From Arenivirga flava (lineage in GTDB: Bacteria; Actinomycetota; Actinomycetes; Actinomycetales; Microbacteriaceae), in NCBI RefSeq assembly GCF_030161575.1, contig NZ_BSUL01000001.1:1116001-1180000 (forward strand): 64,000 bases of DNA, in the 5' to 3' direction. The position numbers and the translations under genes were made by a program. Position 1 is the first letter of the stretch. Each line of letters starts with the position of its first letter. Below are positions 43,006-51,537 of this stretch, one piece after another. The notes under the pieces were generated by a model, which made no database searches, was not told where the DNA came from, and saw only the letters and a list, made by a program, of their open reading frames with translations.

Positions 43006-43893
43006 TCACTTCAGGCTCCCCGACACGAGGTCGAGGCGCCAGAAGCGCTGCAGGAAGAGCACGAAGGCGATGACCGGCAGGATGGCGACGAGCGCGCCGG
43101 TGATGGCCATGGCGTAGAGGATGGGCTCGCTGCCGCCGCGGTTGAGCATGAGGTACATGGCGACCGTGACGGGTGCGAGGTCCGAGTCGGACTGCATGAT
43201 GTAGGGCAGCAGGAAGTTGTTCCAGATGCCGATGAACTGCAGCAGGAAGATCGTCACGAGCCCGGGCAGCAGCAGCGGCAGCCCGATCGCGCCGAAGGTG
43301 CGGCCTTCGGAGGAGCCGTCGACGCGGCCGGCCTCGAGCAGCTCGCGCGGCACGGACGCCCGCGCGTAGACGAAGGCCAGGTACACGCCGAAGGGCGTCA
43401 CCGAGACCGGCAGCAGCACGGCCCAGTAGGTGTTCGTGAGCCCCCACTCGGCGAAGAGCATGTACTGCGGGATCGTGAGCGTGATGGTCGGCAGCAGCAC
43501 GCCGCCGAGCAGCCCGATCATGACGGCCTTCTTGCCGGGGAAGTCGTACAGGGCGAGCGCGTACCCGGCGGCGGCGGAGACGATCGTGGAGAGCAGGGCC
43601 CCGCCGATCGCGTAGACGAAGCTGTTGCCCATCCACTGCACGAAGGCTCCGCCCTGGTACGTGAAGAGCTGCACGAGGTTGTCGCCGAAGCCGGTCCCCA
43701 TCGCGAACGACGGCGTGTTGAAGAGCTCGCCGGTGGTCTTGGTGGCGGCGAAGACCACCCAGACGACCGGTACCAGGAAGTAGGCGACGGCGGCGAGGAG
43801 CACCACGGTGGGCACGAAGCCGCCGCGGGTGCGTCGGCGCGGGCGCGCCGAGGCGATGTCGGGGCGGGTCGAGCGGATGCCGGTCGCGGTCAT
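43006..43893 (-). CDS. Sugar ABC transporter permease (MalG-type)
   Basis: 295-residue permease with six membrane segments, the first being VPTVVLLAAVAYFLVPVVWV. The coupling loop LLEAGRVDGSSEGRTFGAI is present with SS instead of the usual A-G pair. It forms the pore with the 43890 product of a CUT1 importer fed by the binding protein at 44867. The ATG at 43893 overlaps the stop of that permease gene. The imported sugar is probably the glycoside handled by the Gfo dehydrogenases and TIM-barrel enzymes of the operon; no ATPase gene is present. Confidence 0.9.
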   Translation of the reverse strand: MTATGIRSTRPDIASARPRRRTRGGFVPTVVLLAAVAYFLVPVVWVVFAATKTTGELFNTPSFAMGTGFGDNLVQLFTYQGGAFVQWMGNSFVYAIGGALLSTIVSAAAGYALALYDFPGKKAVMIGLLGGVLLPTITLTIPQYMLFAEWGLTNTYWAVLLPVSVTPFGVYLAFVYARASVPRELLEAGRVDGSSEGRTFGAIGLPLLLPGLVTIFLLQFIGIWNNFLLPYIMQSDSDLAPVTVAMYLMLNRGGSEPILYAMAITGALVAILPVIAFVLFLQRFWRLDLVSGSLK

Positions 43894-44870
43894 CGGGTCC
43901 TCCTCGCGAGCACGGTGCGCAGCCCGAGCACCAGCAGCGAGAGCAGCACGGTGGCGAGGGCGAGCAGGATGGAGGCCGCCGAGGCGGCGTTGAGGTCGTC
44001 GTGCGCGAACGCATCGCGGTAGACGCGCATGAGCGGGAAGAACGTGGAGTCGATGGACGTGGTCAGCGTCGAGAGCATCTGCGGCTCGCTGTAGATCTGC
44101 AGCGCCCCGATGACGGAGAAGAGCCCGGTGAGCAGCGTCGCGGGCACGACGTGCGGCAGCTTCACGAAGCGGGCGATGCGCAGCTCGTCGCAGCCGTCGA
44201 TGCGGGCCGCGTCGATCTGCTCCTTGGGCAGCGACTGCAGGGCGGTGTAGATGATGATCGTGTTGAAGCCGATGCCGCCCCAGAGGACGACGTTGACGAT
44301 CGCGACCTGCACGAAGCCGCCCGTGAGCAGCGCCGGCAGCTCGATGCCGAGCCCGCTCGCGAACTGGTAGACCGGGCTGATCTGCGGCACGTAGAGGAAG
44401 CCCCACATGAGCGCCGCGATCACGCTCGGCACCGCGTACGGCAGGAAGATCGCCGTGCGGCTGAACGCCCTGGCCCGCACGCGCGGCAGGTCGAGCAGCA
44501 GGGCCAGCAGGATCGCCGTGCCCATCATCAACGGCACCATGACGATCGCGAACACCCCGAGGCGGCCCAGGCTCGACCAGAAGGTCGGGTCGGCCAGCAC
44601 GCCCGCGTAGTTGTCGAGCTGCACGAACACCGTCTCGGGCGGCGCGAAGGCGCTGCCGGTCGAGCGGCTGCCCATGAAGCTCAGCCCGATCGAGTAGCCG
44701 ATGGGGATGAGGAAGGCAATCGAGAAGAGGATGAGCGCCGGTGCGAGCAGCAGGTAGGCGAAGCCGGCGTGACGCGGCATCCGGCGTCGGCGGGCACCGC
44801 CGAGTCGATCCGCCCGCCCTGCCCCGCGGTCGTGCGTGGCGGGGGCGCGCTCCCTCAGGGCGCTGCTCAT
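43890..44870 (-). CDS. Sugar ABC transporter permease (MalF-type)
   Basis: 326-residue permease. A basic N-terminus (RLGGARRRRMPRH) precedes six membrane segments starting GFAYLLLAPALILFSIAFLI. The coupling motif QIDAARIDGCDELRIARFV lies near residue 225. It overlaps both neighbours by four bases and is the partner of the 43006 product. Operon order (dehydrogenase, binding protein, two permeases, three isomerase-like genes with a second dehydrogenase) shows that uptake and first catabolic steps are co-expressed. Confidence 0.9.
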   Translation of the reverse strand: MSSALRERAPATHDRGAGRADRLGGARRRRMPRHAGFAYLLLAPALILFSIAFLIPIGYSIGLSFMGSRSTGSAFAPPETVFVQLDNYAGVLADPTFWSSLGRLGVFAIVMVPLMMGTAILLALLLDLPRVRARAFSRTAIFLPYAVPSVIAALMWGFLYVPQISPVYQFASGLGIELPALLTGGFVQVAIVNVVLWGGIGFNTIIIYTALQSLPKEQIDAARIDGCDELRIARFVKLPHVVPATLLTGLFSVIGALQIYSEPQMLSTLTTSIDSTFFPLMRVYRDAFAHDDLNAASAASILLALATVLLSLLVLGLRTVLARRTR

Positions 44871-46126
44871 CGTTCGAGGTCCGTGCTGACGACGCGCTGC
44901 ACCTCCGGCAGCACCTCGGACCAGGGCAGCTGGCCCTCGAAGGCGTTGCCGAAGGCGTCGCCGATCGCCGTGAAGGCCACCTGCGTGTTCGGGCCCCACT
45001 GCGCGGCGACGAGGTGGTCGGCCTGCTCGGAGGCGGTAGGCCAGTAGCCGCTCTCGTCCGGCATGAGCTCGGGGGCGGACCGCTCGATCTGCTGCCCGTG
45101 GCTCGCCGCCGTGAACTTGTTCACCTCGACCAGGCCCTCCGCACCCTCGTCGGAGGCGTTGAGCCAGGTGAGGAACTCGATCGCCTGCTCGGGGTGCTCG
45201 CTGTCGGCGAGGACGACGTCCGCCGAGCCGCCGCGCGCGAAGACCCTCGGGTCGGAGGGGTCCCACTGCGGGATCGGCGCACCGGCCCAAGCGCCGACGG
45301 TCTCGGGGTACTGGCTCATGAGCGGACCCGGCGCCCACGCCCCGGCGAGCTGGCTGAGGATGCGGCCGCTCGCCATCGCCTCGACGTACTCCGGGCTGTT
45401 GGTCTGGTAGGTGCTGACCAGGTCGTCCTCCACCATCCCCCGCCAGAAGTCGAGCACCTCCTGCGTCTCGGTGCTGGCGATGTCCACGCTCCAGCCGTCG
45501 TCGTCGTAGTCCCACCACTGGGCGCCGTTCTGGAGGGCGAGGCCCATGAAGAGGTCGGCGTCGAGCGCGCTGAAGTTGAGCAGGTAGCGATCGCCGTCAC
45601 CGGAGGCCCGCACCTGCTCGGCGAGGGCCCGGAACTCGTCCCAGCTCGCCGCGGGGCTCAGCCCCAGCTCGGCGAAGAGGTCCTTGCGGTGCACGAAGAG
45701 CGCCGGTCCGAGGTCCTGCGGGATCCCGAAGATCAGCTCGTCGAAGGTGACGGTCTCGAGCACCGACTCCGAGAACTTGTCCGCGAAGGCGTCCGCGGAG
45801 GGCGTGAGGTCGGCGAGGATGCCCGCCGTCACGTACGACGGCAGCTGGGTGTACTCGGCCTGCGCCATGTCCGGCCCGTCGCCGGCGCGCGCCGCGCTGA
45901 GCACGACGGTCGGCATGTCGGCACCGGAGGCGGGCGCGGAGATCTCGACCTGGATGTCGGGGTTCTCCTCGTTCCACACCGCCACGCGCTGGTCGATGTT
46001 GGAGCCCCAGGCCCAGAACTCGAGCGTCACGGAGCCGTCCGAGCCGCCGTCGCCGGCGGCGCAGCCGGTGAGTCCGATCGCCATGACGCCGAGCGCGGCG
46101 ATGCCCGCGCGGGTGGTGCGTCGCAT
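44867..46126 (-). CDS. Extracellular sugar-binding lipoprotein
   Basis: 419-residue binding protein. MRRTTRAGIAALGVMA leads to lipobox IGLTGC (cysteine 22). The mature part starts VTLEFWAWGSNIDQRVAVWN and has the family-1 solute-binding fold, with tryptophans such as NGAQWWDYDDDGW that often stack on sugars. I chose ATG 46126, seven bases after GGGAGA; an upstream in-frame ATG at 46150 would put that site inside the gene. The 60-base gap to the upstream dehydrogenase gene shows no terminator, so both are probably co-transcribed. The ligand is unknown. Confidence 0.9.
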   Translation of the reverse strand: MRRTTRAGIAALGVMAIGLTGCAAGDGGSDGSVTLEFWAWGSNIDQRVAVWNEENPDIQVEISAPASGADMPTVVLSAARAGDGPDMAQAEYTQLPSYVTAGILADLTPSADAFADKFSESVLETVTFDELIFGIPQDLGPALFVHRKDLFAELGLSPAASWDEFRALAEQVRASGDGDRYLLNFSALDADLFMGLALQNGAQWWDYDDDGWSVDIASTETQEVLDFWRGMVEDDLVSTYQTNSPEYVEAMASGRILSQLAGAWAPGPLMSQYPETVGAWAGAPIPQWDPSDPRVFARGGSADVVLADSEHPEQAIEFLTWLNASDEGAEGLVEVNKFTAASHGQQIERSAPELMPDESGYWPTASEQADHLVAAQWGPNTQVAFTAIGDAFGNAFEGQLPWSEVLPEVQRVVSTDLER

Positions 46127-46186
46127 GTTCAATCTCCCTTGATCGATCATTCGGAGCCGGGCACCGCGGTCGCGGACGCCGGTCGT

Positions 46187-47338
46187 TCAACGCCGCAGCG
46201 CCGCCGTCCCGGTCGGCGCGGCGACGACCTCGTCGTGCTCCCCGCCGAGCACCGCGTCGACGGCGATCCGCCGTCCGAGCGTCGCCGAGACGTAGAGCGC
46301 GCGCACGGTCGCGAGCACGAGCGCCGCGTCCTCCACGGGCACGGCCGGGCGCGAGCGCCCGTGCAGCGCGGCCTGCAGGTCGAGGTACTGCCTGGCGTGA
46401 CCTCCGGCCCAGCCGAGGCCCAGCGCCTCGGCCGGGTCCGGCTGCGCGAGCATGGAGGCGTGCGCGTTCCGCGGGTCCGCTCCGTTCTCGAGGTCGGCGA
46501 GGTGCAGCGACACGAGCACGTCGTCCTCGACGACCGCGCTGCCGGCGCTCCCCTGCACCTGCAGCCGCGCTCCCAGCCCGGGGTAGCCGGCGGTGGTGGC
46601 GTGCACCGCGGCCAGGGCCCCGCTCTCGAAGGCGATGGTGCCGACCAGCGTGTCCTCGACCTCGATGCCCTCGTGCGCCGTCCGTGCGAACTCGGCCGTG
46701 ACCTGCGCGGGCCGGCCGAGCAGCGCGAGCAGCAGGTCGAGCGTGTGCACGCCCTGGTTCATGAGCGCGCCCCCGCCGTCCATGGCCCACGTGCCGCGCC
46801 AGTCGGCCGCGGCGTAGTAGTCGTCGCCGCGCCACCAGGGCACGCTGGCGACGGCGGAGGTGATCCGGCCGAGCCTGCCCTGCTCGATGGCGGCGGCGAG
46901 CGCGACCGTGGAGGGATCGAGGCGGTGCTGGCTCACGACCGAGGCGAGCACCCCGCGATCCGCCGCCTCCCGGGCCGCGTCGGCGAGCGCCCGGGCACGG
47001 GGCAGGTCGACGTCGAGCGGCTTCTCGACGAGCACGTGGCGATCGGCGTCCAGCGCCTCGAGGGCCAGCTGCACGTGCAGCCCGCTGGGCGTGGCGACGA
47101 CGACGAGCTCGAACGGCTCGCCCTCCGCCAGCGCCTCCGCCAGCGATGCGGCGGTGCGCGGGCGGGGGTCGCCTTGAGCGGCGACGAGGTCGGCGATGGC
47201 GGATGCACCGTCGGCATCGCGGTCGATCGCCGCGACGAGGCGGTAGCCCGGCAGCGCGGCGAGCACCTGCGCATGGGTGCGACCGATCACACCGCAGCCG
47301 ACCAGCGCCGTGCGGATCGGCGGATGCTGCTCGACCAT
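46187..47338 (-). CDS. Gfo/Idh/MocA family dehydrogenase (paralogue B)
   Basis: 383-residue oxidoreductase, paralogue of the 40276 product. Rossmann motif TALVGCGVIGRTHAQV, EKP motif LVEKPLDVDLPRA, active region VVSQHRLDPST and ADWRGTWAMDGGGALMNQG. I chose ATG 47338, preceded by GAAGGGG at eight bases; an in-frame ATG at 47377 is possible. It is the first gene of the eight-gene minus-strand operon. The 240-base divergent gap to uxaC contains a LacI-type site and a perfect TTGGCAA palindrome, so it is likely to be induced with glucuronate metabolism. Its substrate is unknown. Confidence 0.88.
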   Translation of the reverse strand: MVEQHPPIRTALVGCGVIGRTHAQVLAALPGYRLVAAIDRDADGASAIADLVAAQGDPRPRTAASLAEALAEGEPFELVVVATPSGLHVQLALEALDADRHVLVEKPLDVDLPRARALADAAREAADRGVLASVVSQHRLDPSTVALAAAIEQGRLGRITSAVASVPWWRGDDYYAAADWRGTWAMDGGGALMNQGVHTLDLLLALLGRPAQVTAEFARTAHEGIEVEDTLVGTIAFESGALAAVHATTAGYPGLGARLQVQGSAGSAVVEDDVLVSLHLADLENGADPRNAHASMLAQPDPAEALGLGWAGGHARQYLDLQAALHGRSRPAVPVEDAALVLATVRALYVSATLGRRIAVDAVLGGEHDEVVAAPTGTAALRR

Positions 47339-47401
47339 GTCGCGTTCCCCTTCGAAGCGTCGCACCGTGACGCTCATGCCCACGGCCGGATGCTCAGCGA
47401 C

Positions 47402-47415
47402 GGTAATCGCTTCCC
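47402..47415. promoter_or_regulatory. Putative LacI-family operator (GGTAATCGCTTCCC)
   Basis: Matches GGnAAnCGCTTnCC, 64 bases before the start of the eight-gene operon. It lies seven bases from the TTGGCAA palindrome, so two regulators may converge here. Confidence 0.55.
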
Positions 47416-47421
47416 GCGGGC

Positions 47422-47439
47422 TTGGCAACTGATTGCCAA
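47422..47439. promoter_or_regulatory. Operator TTGGCAACTGATTGCCAA (perfect inverted repeat)
   Basis: Perfect TTGGCAA-N4-TTGCCAA palindrome. Thirteen bases (TGGCAACTGATTG) recur at 47533-47545. Its place between the eight-gene operon and uxaC suggests a shared repressor, perhaps of the GntR family, whose sites have this size; the protein is not identified in the window. Confidence 0.7.
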
Positions 47440-47532
47440 TACGGATTCCGAAAGTTTCGCCGCACTCCACGATCGTTGCGAGCAACGGTCGATCTGGAAG
47501 CCGTAACGCGCTGATCCCGCGGGCAGATCCGA

Positions 47533-47572
47533 TGGCAACTGATTGACAAATCTTGCGCCGCACCGACACGAT
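47533..47572 (+). promoter_or_regulatory. uxaC promoter with overlapping operator
   Basis: TGGCAACTGATTGACAA (47533-47549) is the second copy of the palindromic operator and overlaps a perfect -35 box TTGACA at 47543-47548. Eighteen bases downstream CACGAT (47567-47572) can serve as -10, six bases before the GTG at 47579, giving a leaderless transcript. Binding of a repressor would block the -35 region directly. Confidence 0.65.
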
Positions 47573-47578
47573 GCTCTG

Positions 47579-48973
47579 GTGACGACAACGGCGTACCTCC
47601 ATCCCGACCGGCTCCTCCCCGCGGACGCGGCGACCCGCTCGATCGCCCGCGGGCTGTACGAGCGCGTGGCCGGCGCGCCGATCCTCTCCCCGCACGGCCA
47701 CGTGCCCGCCGAATGGATCGCCGACGACGTCCCCTTCAGCGACCCGGCGCAGCTGTTCATCGCCGGCGACCACTACGTGCACCGCCTGCTGCACGCCTCC
47801 GGGGTACGGCACGAGCAGCTCGGGCTCGGCGGCGCACGCGTCGATCCGCGCGAGGCGTGGGCGCTGCTCGCCGAGCACTGGCATCGCTTCGCCGGCACCG
47901 CATCGGGGTACTGGATCAACGACGTGCTCGGGCGCGTGTTCGGCGTCGAGGAGGAGCTCTCCCCCGCCACCGCCGACGCCGCCTACGACCGGGTCGCCGC
48001 GGCGCTGCTCGACCCCGGGTTCCGCCCGCGCGCCCTGCTCGAGCGCTTCGGCATCGAGGTGCTCGCCACCACCGACGATCCGCTCGACGACCTCGCCGCC
48101 CACCGGCGCATCGCCGAGGACGACGCGGTCGCGACCCGCGTGCTGCCGACCTTCCGCCCGGACGCCTACCTCGACCCCGAGCACCCCGCGTTCCTGCGCA
48201 GCGCCACGCGACTGCTCGACGGCCGGCCGGCCAGCTGGCGCGCCTACCTGGTGGCGCTGGCGGAGCAGCGGGCCCGGTTCGCCGAGCACGGCGGGGTGTC
48301 GGTCGACATCGGCATGATCGCCCCCACCACGCTGCGCACCGATGAGACGGATGCGGACGCCATCCTGCAGCGCGCCCTCGCCGGCGAGGCCACCGCGCAG
48401 GAGGCCGCTCGCCTGCGCGCCTACGGCCTCTACGAGTCCGCTCGGCAGTCGACCGAGGACGGCCTCGTGCTCACGGTGCACACCGGGGTGCGGCGCAACC
48501 ACCACGCGCCGACGCTGGCCGCGATCGGCCCGGACGGCGGCCACGACATCCCCGTCGCCGCCGAGTACACCGAGAACCTGCGCCCGCTGCTCGAGGACTT
48601 CGGCCTGCACCCGCAGCTGCACCTCGTGCTCTTCGCGATGGACGAGACCTTGTTCTCGCGCGAGCTCGCGCCGCTGGCCGGCTTCTACCCGAGCGTCTTC
48701 ATCGGCGCCCCGTGGTGGTTCCTCGACGCCCCCGACTCCATCCAGCGCTTCCGCGCCGCGACGACCGAGACGGCGGGCTTCTACCGCGGATCCGGCTTCA
48801 TCGACGACACCCGCGCGTTCCTGTCCATCCCGGCGCGGCACGACATGGCGCGGCGCTCCGACGCCGCCCACCTGGCCCGGCTCGTCGCCGAGGGCCGCAT
48901 CACCCGGACCACCGCCGAGCGCATCGCCGACGACCTCGTCGACGCGGTGCCGCGCACGGCGTTCAAGCTGTGA
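47579..48973 (+). CDS. uxaC: Glucuronate isomerase
   Basis: 464-residue enzyme of normal family length that converts D-glucuronate to D-fructuronate (or galacturonate to tagaturonate). Conserved blocks are LSPHGHVPAEWIADD (metal-binding histidines near residue 36), FGIEVLATTDDPLDDL, THTTLR-like APTTLRTDE and the C-terminal GWWFLDAP-like PWWFLDAPDSIQRFR with GFIDDTRAFLSIPARHD. I chose GTG 47579 rather than a TTG at 47543, because that TTG is part of the -35 box. It starts the operon uxaC-uxuB-manD, and its stop overlaps the next start (GTGA). Confidence 0.93.
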   Translation: MTTTAYLHPDRLLPADAATRSIARGLYERVAGAPILSPHGHVPAEWIADDVPFSDPAQLFIAGDHYVHRLLHASGVRHEQLGLGGARVDPREAWALLAEHWHRFAGTASGYWINDVLGRVFGVEEELSPATADAAYDRVAAALLDPGFRPRALLERFGIEVLATTDDPLDDLAAHRRIAEDDAVATRVLPTFRPDAYLDPEHPAFLRSATRLLDGRPASWRAYLVALAEQRARFAEHGGVSVDIGMIAPTTLRTDETDADAILQRALAGEATAQEAARLRAYGLYESARQSTEDGLVLTVHTGVRRNHHAPTLAAIGPDGGHDIPVAAEYTENLRPLLEDFGLHPQLHLVLFAMDETLFSRELAPLAGFYPSVFIGAPWWFLDAPDSIQRFRAATTETAGFYRGSGFIDDTRAFLSIPARHDMARRSDAAHLARLVAEGRITRTTAERIADDLVDAVPRTAFKL

Positions 48974-50244
48974 GCGCCGCGCTCCGCCGGGAACGGCCCG
49001 GGCCGCCCGTGCGCATGGTGCATCTCGGCCTCGGCGCCTTCCACCGCGCGCACCAGGCCTGGTACACCCAGCACGCCGACGACGGCGCCGACTGGGGCAT
49101 CGCCGCCTTCACGGTGCGCTCCCCCGACGCCGCGCGAGTGCTCGACGCGCAGGACGGCCTCTACACGATCGTGACCCGCGCGGCCGACGGCGACACCGCC
49201 GAGCTCGGCACGGCGATCGTCGCCGCCCACGACGGCGCGGATCTCGAGTCCCTGGAGCGCTACCTCTCCGATCCCGCCGTGGCGGTCGTCACCCTGACGG
49301 TGACCGAGGCCGGCTACGCGCTCGATGCCGACGGCTCGCCGAGCGCGCGCCTGCGCGACGATGCCGAGGCCGATCGGCCCGCCACCGCGCTCGGCCGGCT
49401 GCTGCGCGGCTTCGACGCCCGCCGGCGAGCGAATGCGGGACCGATCGCCGTGGTCTGCTGCGACAACCTGCCGGAGAACGGCGCCCTGCTGCGCGGCGCG
49501 CTGCTCGCCGTCGCCGCCGAGCCGCTGCGCGCCTGGATCGAACGCGACGTCTCGGTCGTCGGCACCTCGGTCGACCGGATCACGCCGGCGGTCACGGACG
49601 AGCTGACCGCCGAGGTCGAGCGCCTCACCGGGCTGCGCGACGCCGCCCCGGTGGCCACCGAGCCGTTCAGCGACTGGGTGCTCGGCGGCGACTTCCCCGC
49701 CGGTCGACCGCGCTGGGAGAGCGCCGGGGCGCGTTTCGTGGACGACCTCGAGCCCTGGGAGCGCCGCAAGCTGCGCCTGCTCAACGGCGCGCACACCCTC
49801 CTCGCCCTGGCGGGCCCGCCCCGCGGGCACCGCACGGTCGCCGAGGCGATCGCCGACCCCGCGCTGCGCTCGGCGGTCGAGGCGCTCTGGGACGAGGCGT
49901 CGGCCACGCTGCCCGACGGTCTCGACCTGCCGGCGTACCGCTCGGCACTGCTCGAGCGCTTCGCGAATCCGCGCATCGAGCACCGGCTGGCGCAGATCGC
50001 CCAGGACTCGCTCACCAAGCTGCGCCTGCGGATCGTGCCCGTCGCCCGGCACCGGCTCGCCGAGGGCGCGTCGACGAGCGGATGCGCCACCGCCGTCGCC
50101 GCCTGGATCGCCGCCGAGCGGCCGGACGTCGCGGCCGACGCGGCGCTCGCGGACCTCGACCCCGCCCTGGCCGCCGACGCCCGCTTCGCCGCCGAGGTGA
50201 CGGACGCGCTCGCCCGGAGCGCCCAGGCCGCGCGGGCAGGCTGA
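48970..50244 (+). CDS. uxuB: Fructuronate reductase-type mannitol dehydrogenase family protein
   Basis: 424-residue long-chain dehydrogenase. The N-terminal cofactor domain starts MVHLGLGAFHRAHQAWYT, and the catalytic domain has the lysine of the family in RKLRLLNGAHTLLA (K-x(3)-LN-H pattern). Between uxaC and manD it should reduce D-fructuronate to D-mannonate with NADH. Mannitol dehydrogenase is the main alternative by family, but context favours UxuB. The start is GTG 48970, overlapping the uxaC stop. The short gap to manD holds two overlapping CATCCGCTC nonamers. Confidence 0.9.
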   Translation: MSAALRRERPGPPVRMVHLGLGAFHRAHQAWYTQHADDGADWGIAAFTVRSPDAARVLDAQDGLYTIVTRAADGDTAELGTAIVAAHDGADLESLERYLSDPAVAVVTLTVTEAGYALDADGSPSARLRDDAEADRPATALGRLLRGFDARRRANAGPIAVVCCDNLPENGALLRGALLAVAAEPLRAWIERDVSVVGTSVDRITPAVTDELTAEVERLTGLRDAAPVATEPFSDWVLGGDFPAGRPRWESAGARFVDDLEPWERRKLRLLNGAHTLLALAGPPRGHRTVAEAIADPALRSAVEALWDEASATLPDGLDLPAYRSALLERFANPRIEHRLAQIAQDSLTKLRLRIVPVARHRLAEGASTSGCATAVAAWIAAERPDVAADAALADLDPALAADARFAAEVTDALARSAQAARAG

Positions 50245-50292
50245 CGCCGCGCTCCCATCCGCTCATCCGCTCATCCGCTTCGAAGGAGAATC

Positions 50293-51531
50293 ATGATCAT
50301 CGAGCAGGCCGACGTCATCGTCACCAGCCCGAACCGCAACTTCGTCACCCTGCGTCTCGTGACCGACGAGGGTCACGTCGGCATCGGCGACGCGACCCTC
50401 AACGGCCGCGAGCTCGCGGTCGTCGCCTACCTGCGCGACCACGTGGTGCCGCTGCTCATCGGCCGCGACGCCCATCGCATCGAGGACACCTGGCAGTTCC
50501 TGTACCGCAGCGCGTACTGGCGTCGGGGGCCCGTGACCATGGCCGCCGTCGCCGCGGTCGACATGGCGCTGTGGGACATCAAGGGCAAGGAGGCCGGGCT
50601 GCCCGTCTACCAGCTGCTCGGCGGCGCCTCGCGCACCGGCCTGCTCGCCTACGGCCACGCCTCGGGCAAGACGAACGACGAGCTCTTCGACAGCGTGCGC
50701 GAGCACCTCGAGCAGGGGTACAGGGCGATCCGCATCCAGGCGGCCGTGCCGGGGCTCAAGTCGATCTACGGCATCGCCTCGAACGCCACCTACGAGGCCA
50801 ACAAGGGCGAGCGCTACGACCACGAGCCGGCGCAGCGCGGCGGCCTGCCGAACGAGGAGGACTGGGACACCCGCAGCTACCTGCGGCACATCCCGACCGT
50901 CTTCGAGGCGGTGCGGAACGAGTTCGGTCCCGAACTGCCCCTGCTCCACGACGGCCACCACCGCATGACGCCGATCCAGGCGGCGCAACTCGGCAAGAGC
51001 CTCGAGCCCTACGACCTGTTCTGGCTCGAGGACTGCACGCCCGCGGAGAACCAGGAGGCGCTGCGCCTGGTGCGCCAGCACACCACGACGCCGCTCGCGA
51101 TCGGCGAGATCTTCAACACGGTGTGGGACTACCAGCAGATCGTGCGCGAGCAGCTCATCGACTACGTGCGCAGCGCCGTCACCCACACCGGCGGCATCAC
51201 GCACCTCAAGAAGGTGCTCGACTACGCGAGCCAGTACCAGATCAAGTCGGGCATGCACGGCCCGACCGACATCTCGCCGGTCGGCATGGCCGCGGCGATG
51301 CACCTGGGCCTGTCGATCCACAACTTCGGCATCCAGGAGTACATGCAGCACGGCGCGAAGACGGATGCGGTCTTCGAGCAGTCCTACACGTGGAAGGACG
51401 GGCTGCTGCACCCGGGCGACAAGCCGGGACTCGGCGTCGAGCTGAACGTCGACGAGGCCGGCAGGTACCCGTACCAGCGGGCCTACCTGCCCTACAACCG
51501 GCTCGCGGACGGCACCGTCCACGACTGGTAG
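50293..51531 (+). CDS. manD: D-mannonate dehydratase, ManD/RspA type
   Basis: 412-residue enolase-superfamily enzyme. Metal and acid-base residues are readable: D220 and H222 in LLHDGHH, E246 in FWLEDCTP, E272 in AIGEIFNT, and the tyrosine in [10 protein letters not shown]. The family dehydrates D-mannonate to 2-keto-3-deoxy-D-gluconate. This completes the route from glucuronate to KDG; KDG kinase and aldolase are not in the window. ATG 50293 follows AAGGAG by seven bases. The RspA/ManD form replaces the unrelated UxuA found in enterobacteria. A convergent LacI gene starts its stop codon seven bases after this one. Confidence 0.93.
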   Translation: MIIEQADVIVTSPNRNFVTLRLVTDEGHVGIGDATLNGRELAVVAYLRDHVVPLLIGRDAHRIEDTWQFLYRSAYWRRGPVTMAAVAAVDMALWDIKGKEAGLPVYQLLGGASRTGLLAYGHASGKTNDELFDSVREHLEQGYRAIRIQAAVPGLKSIYGIASNATYEANKGERYDHEPAQRGGLPNEEDWDTRSYLRHIPTVFEAVRNEFGPELPLLHDGHHRMTPIQAAQLGKSLEPYDLFWLEDCTPAENQEALRLVRQHTTTPLAIGEIFNTVWDYQQIVREQLIDYVRSAVTHTGGITHLKKVLDYASQYQIKSGMHGPTDISPVGMAAAMHLGLSIHNFGIQEYMQHGAKTDAVFEQSYTWKDGLLHPGDKPGLGVELNVDEAGRYPYQRAYLPYNRLADGTVHDW

Positions 51532-51537
51532 GGCTCC

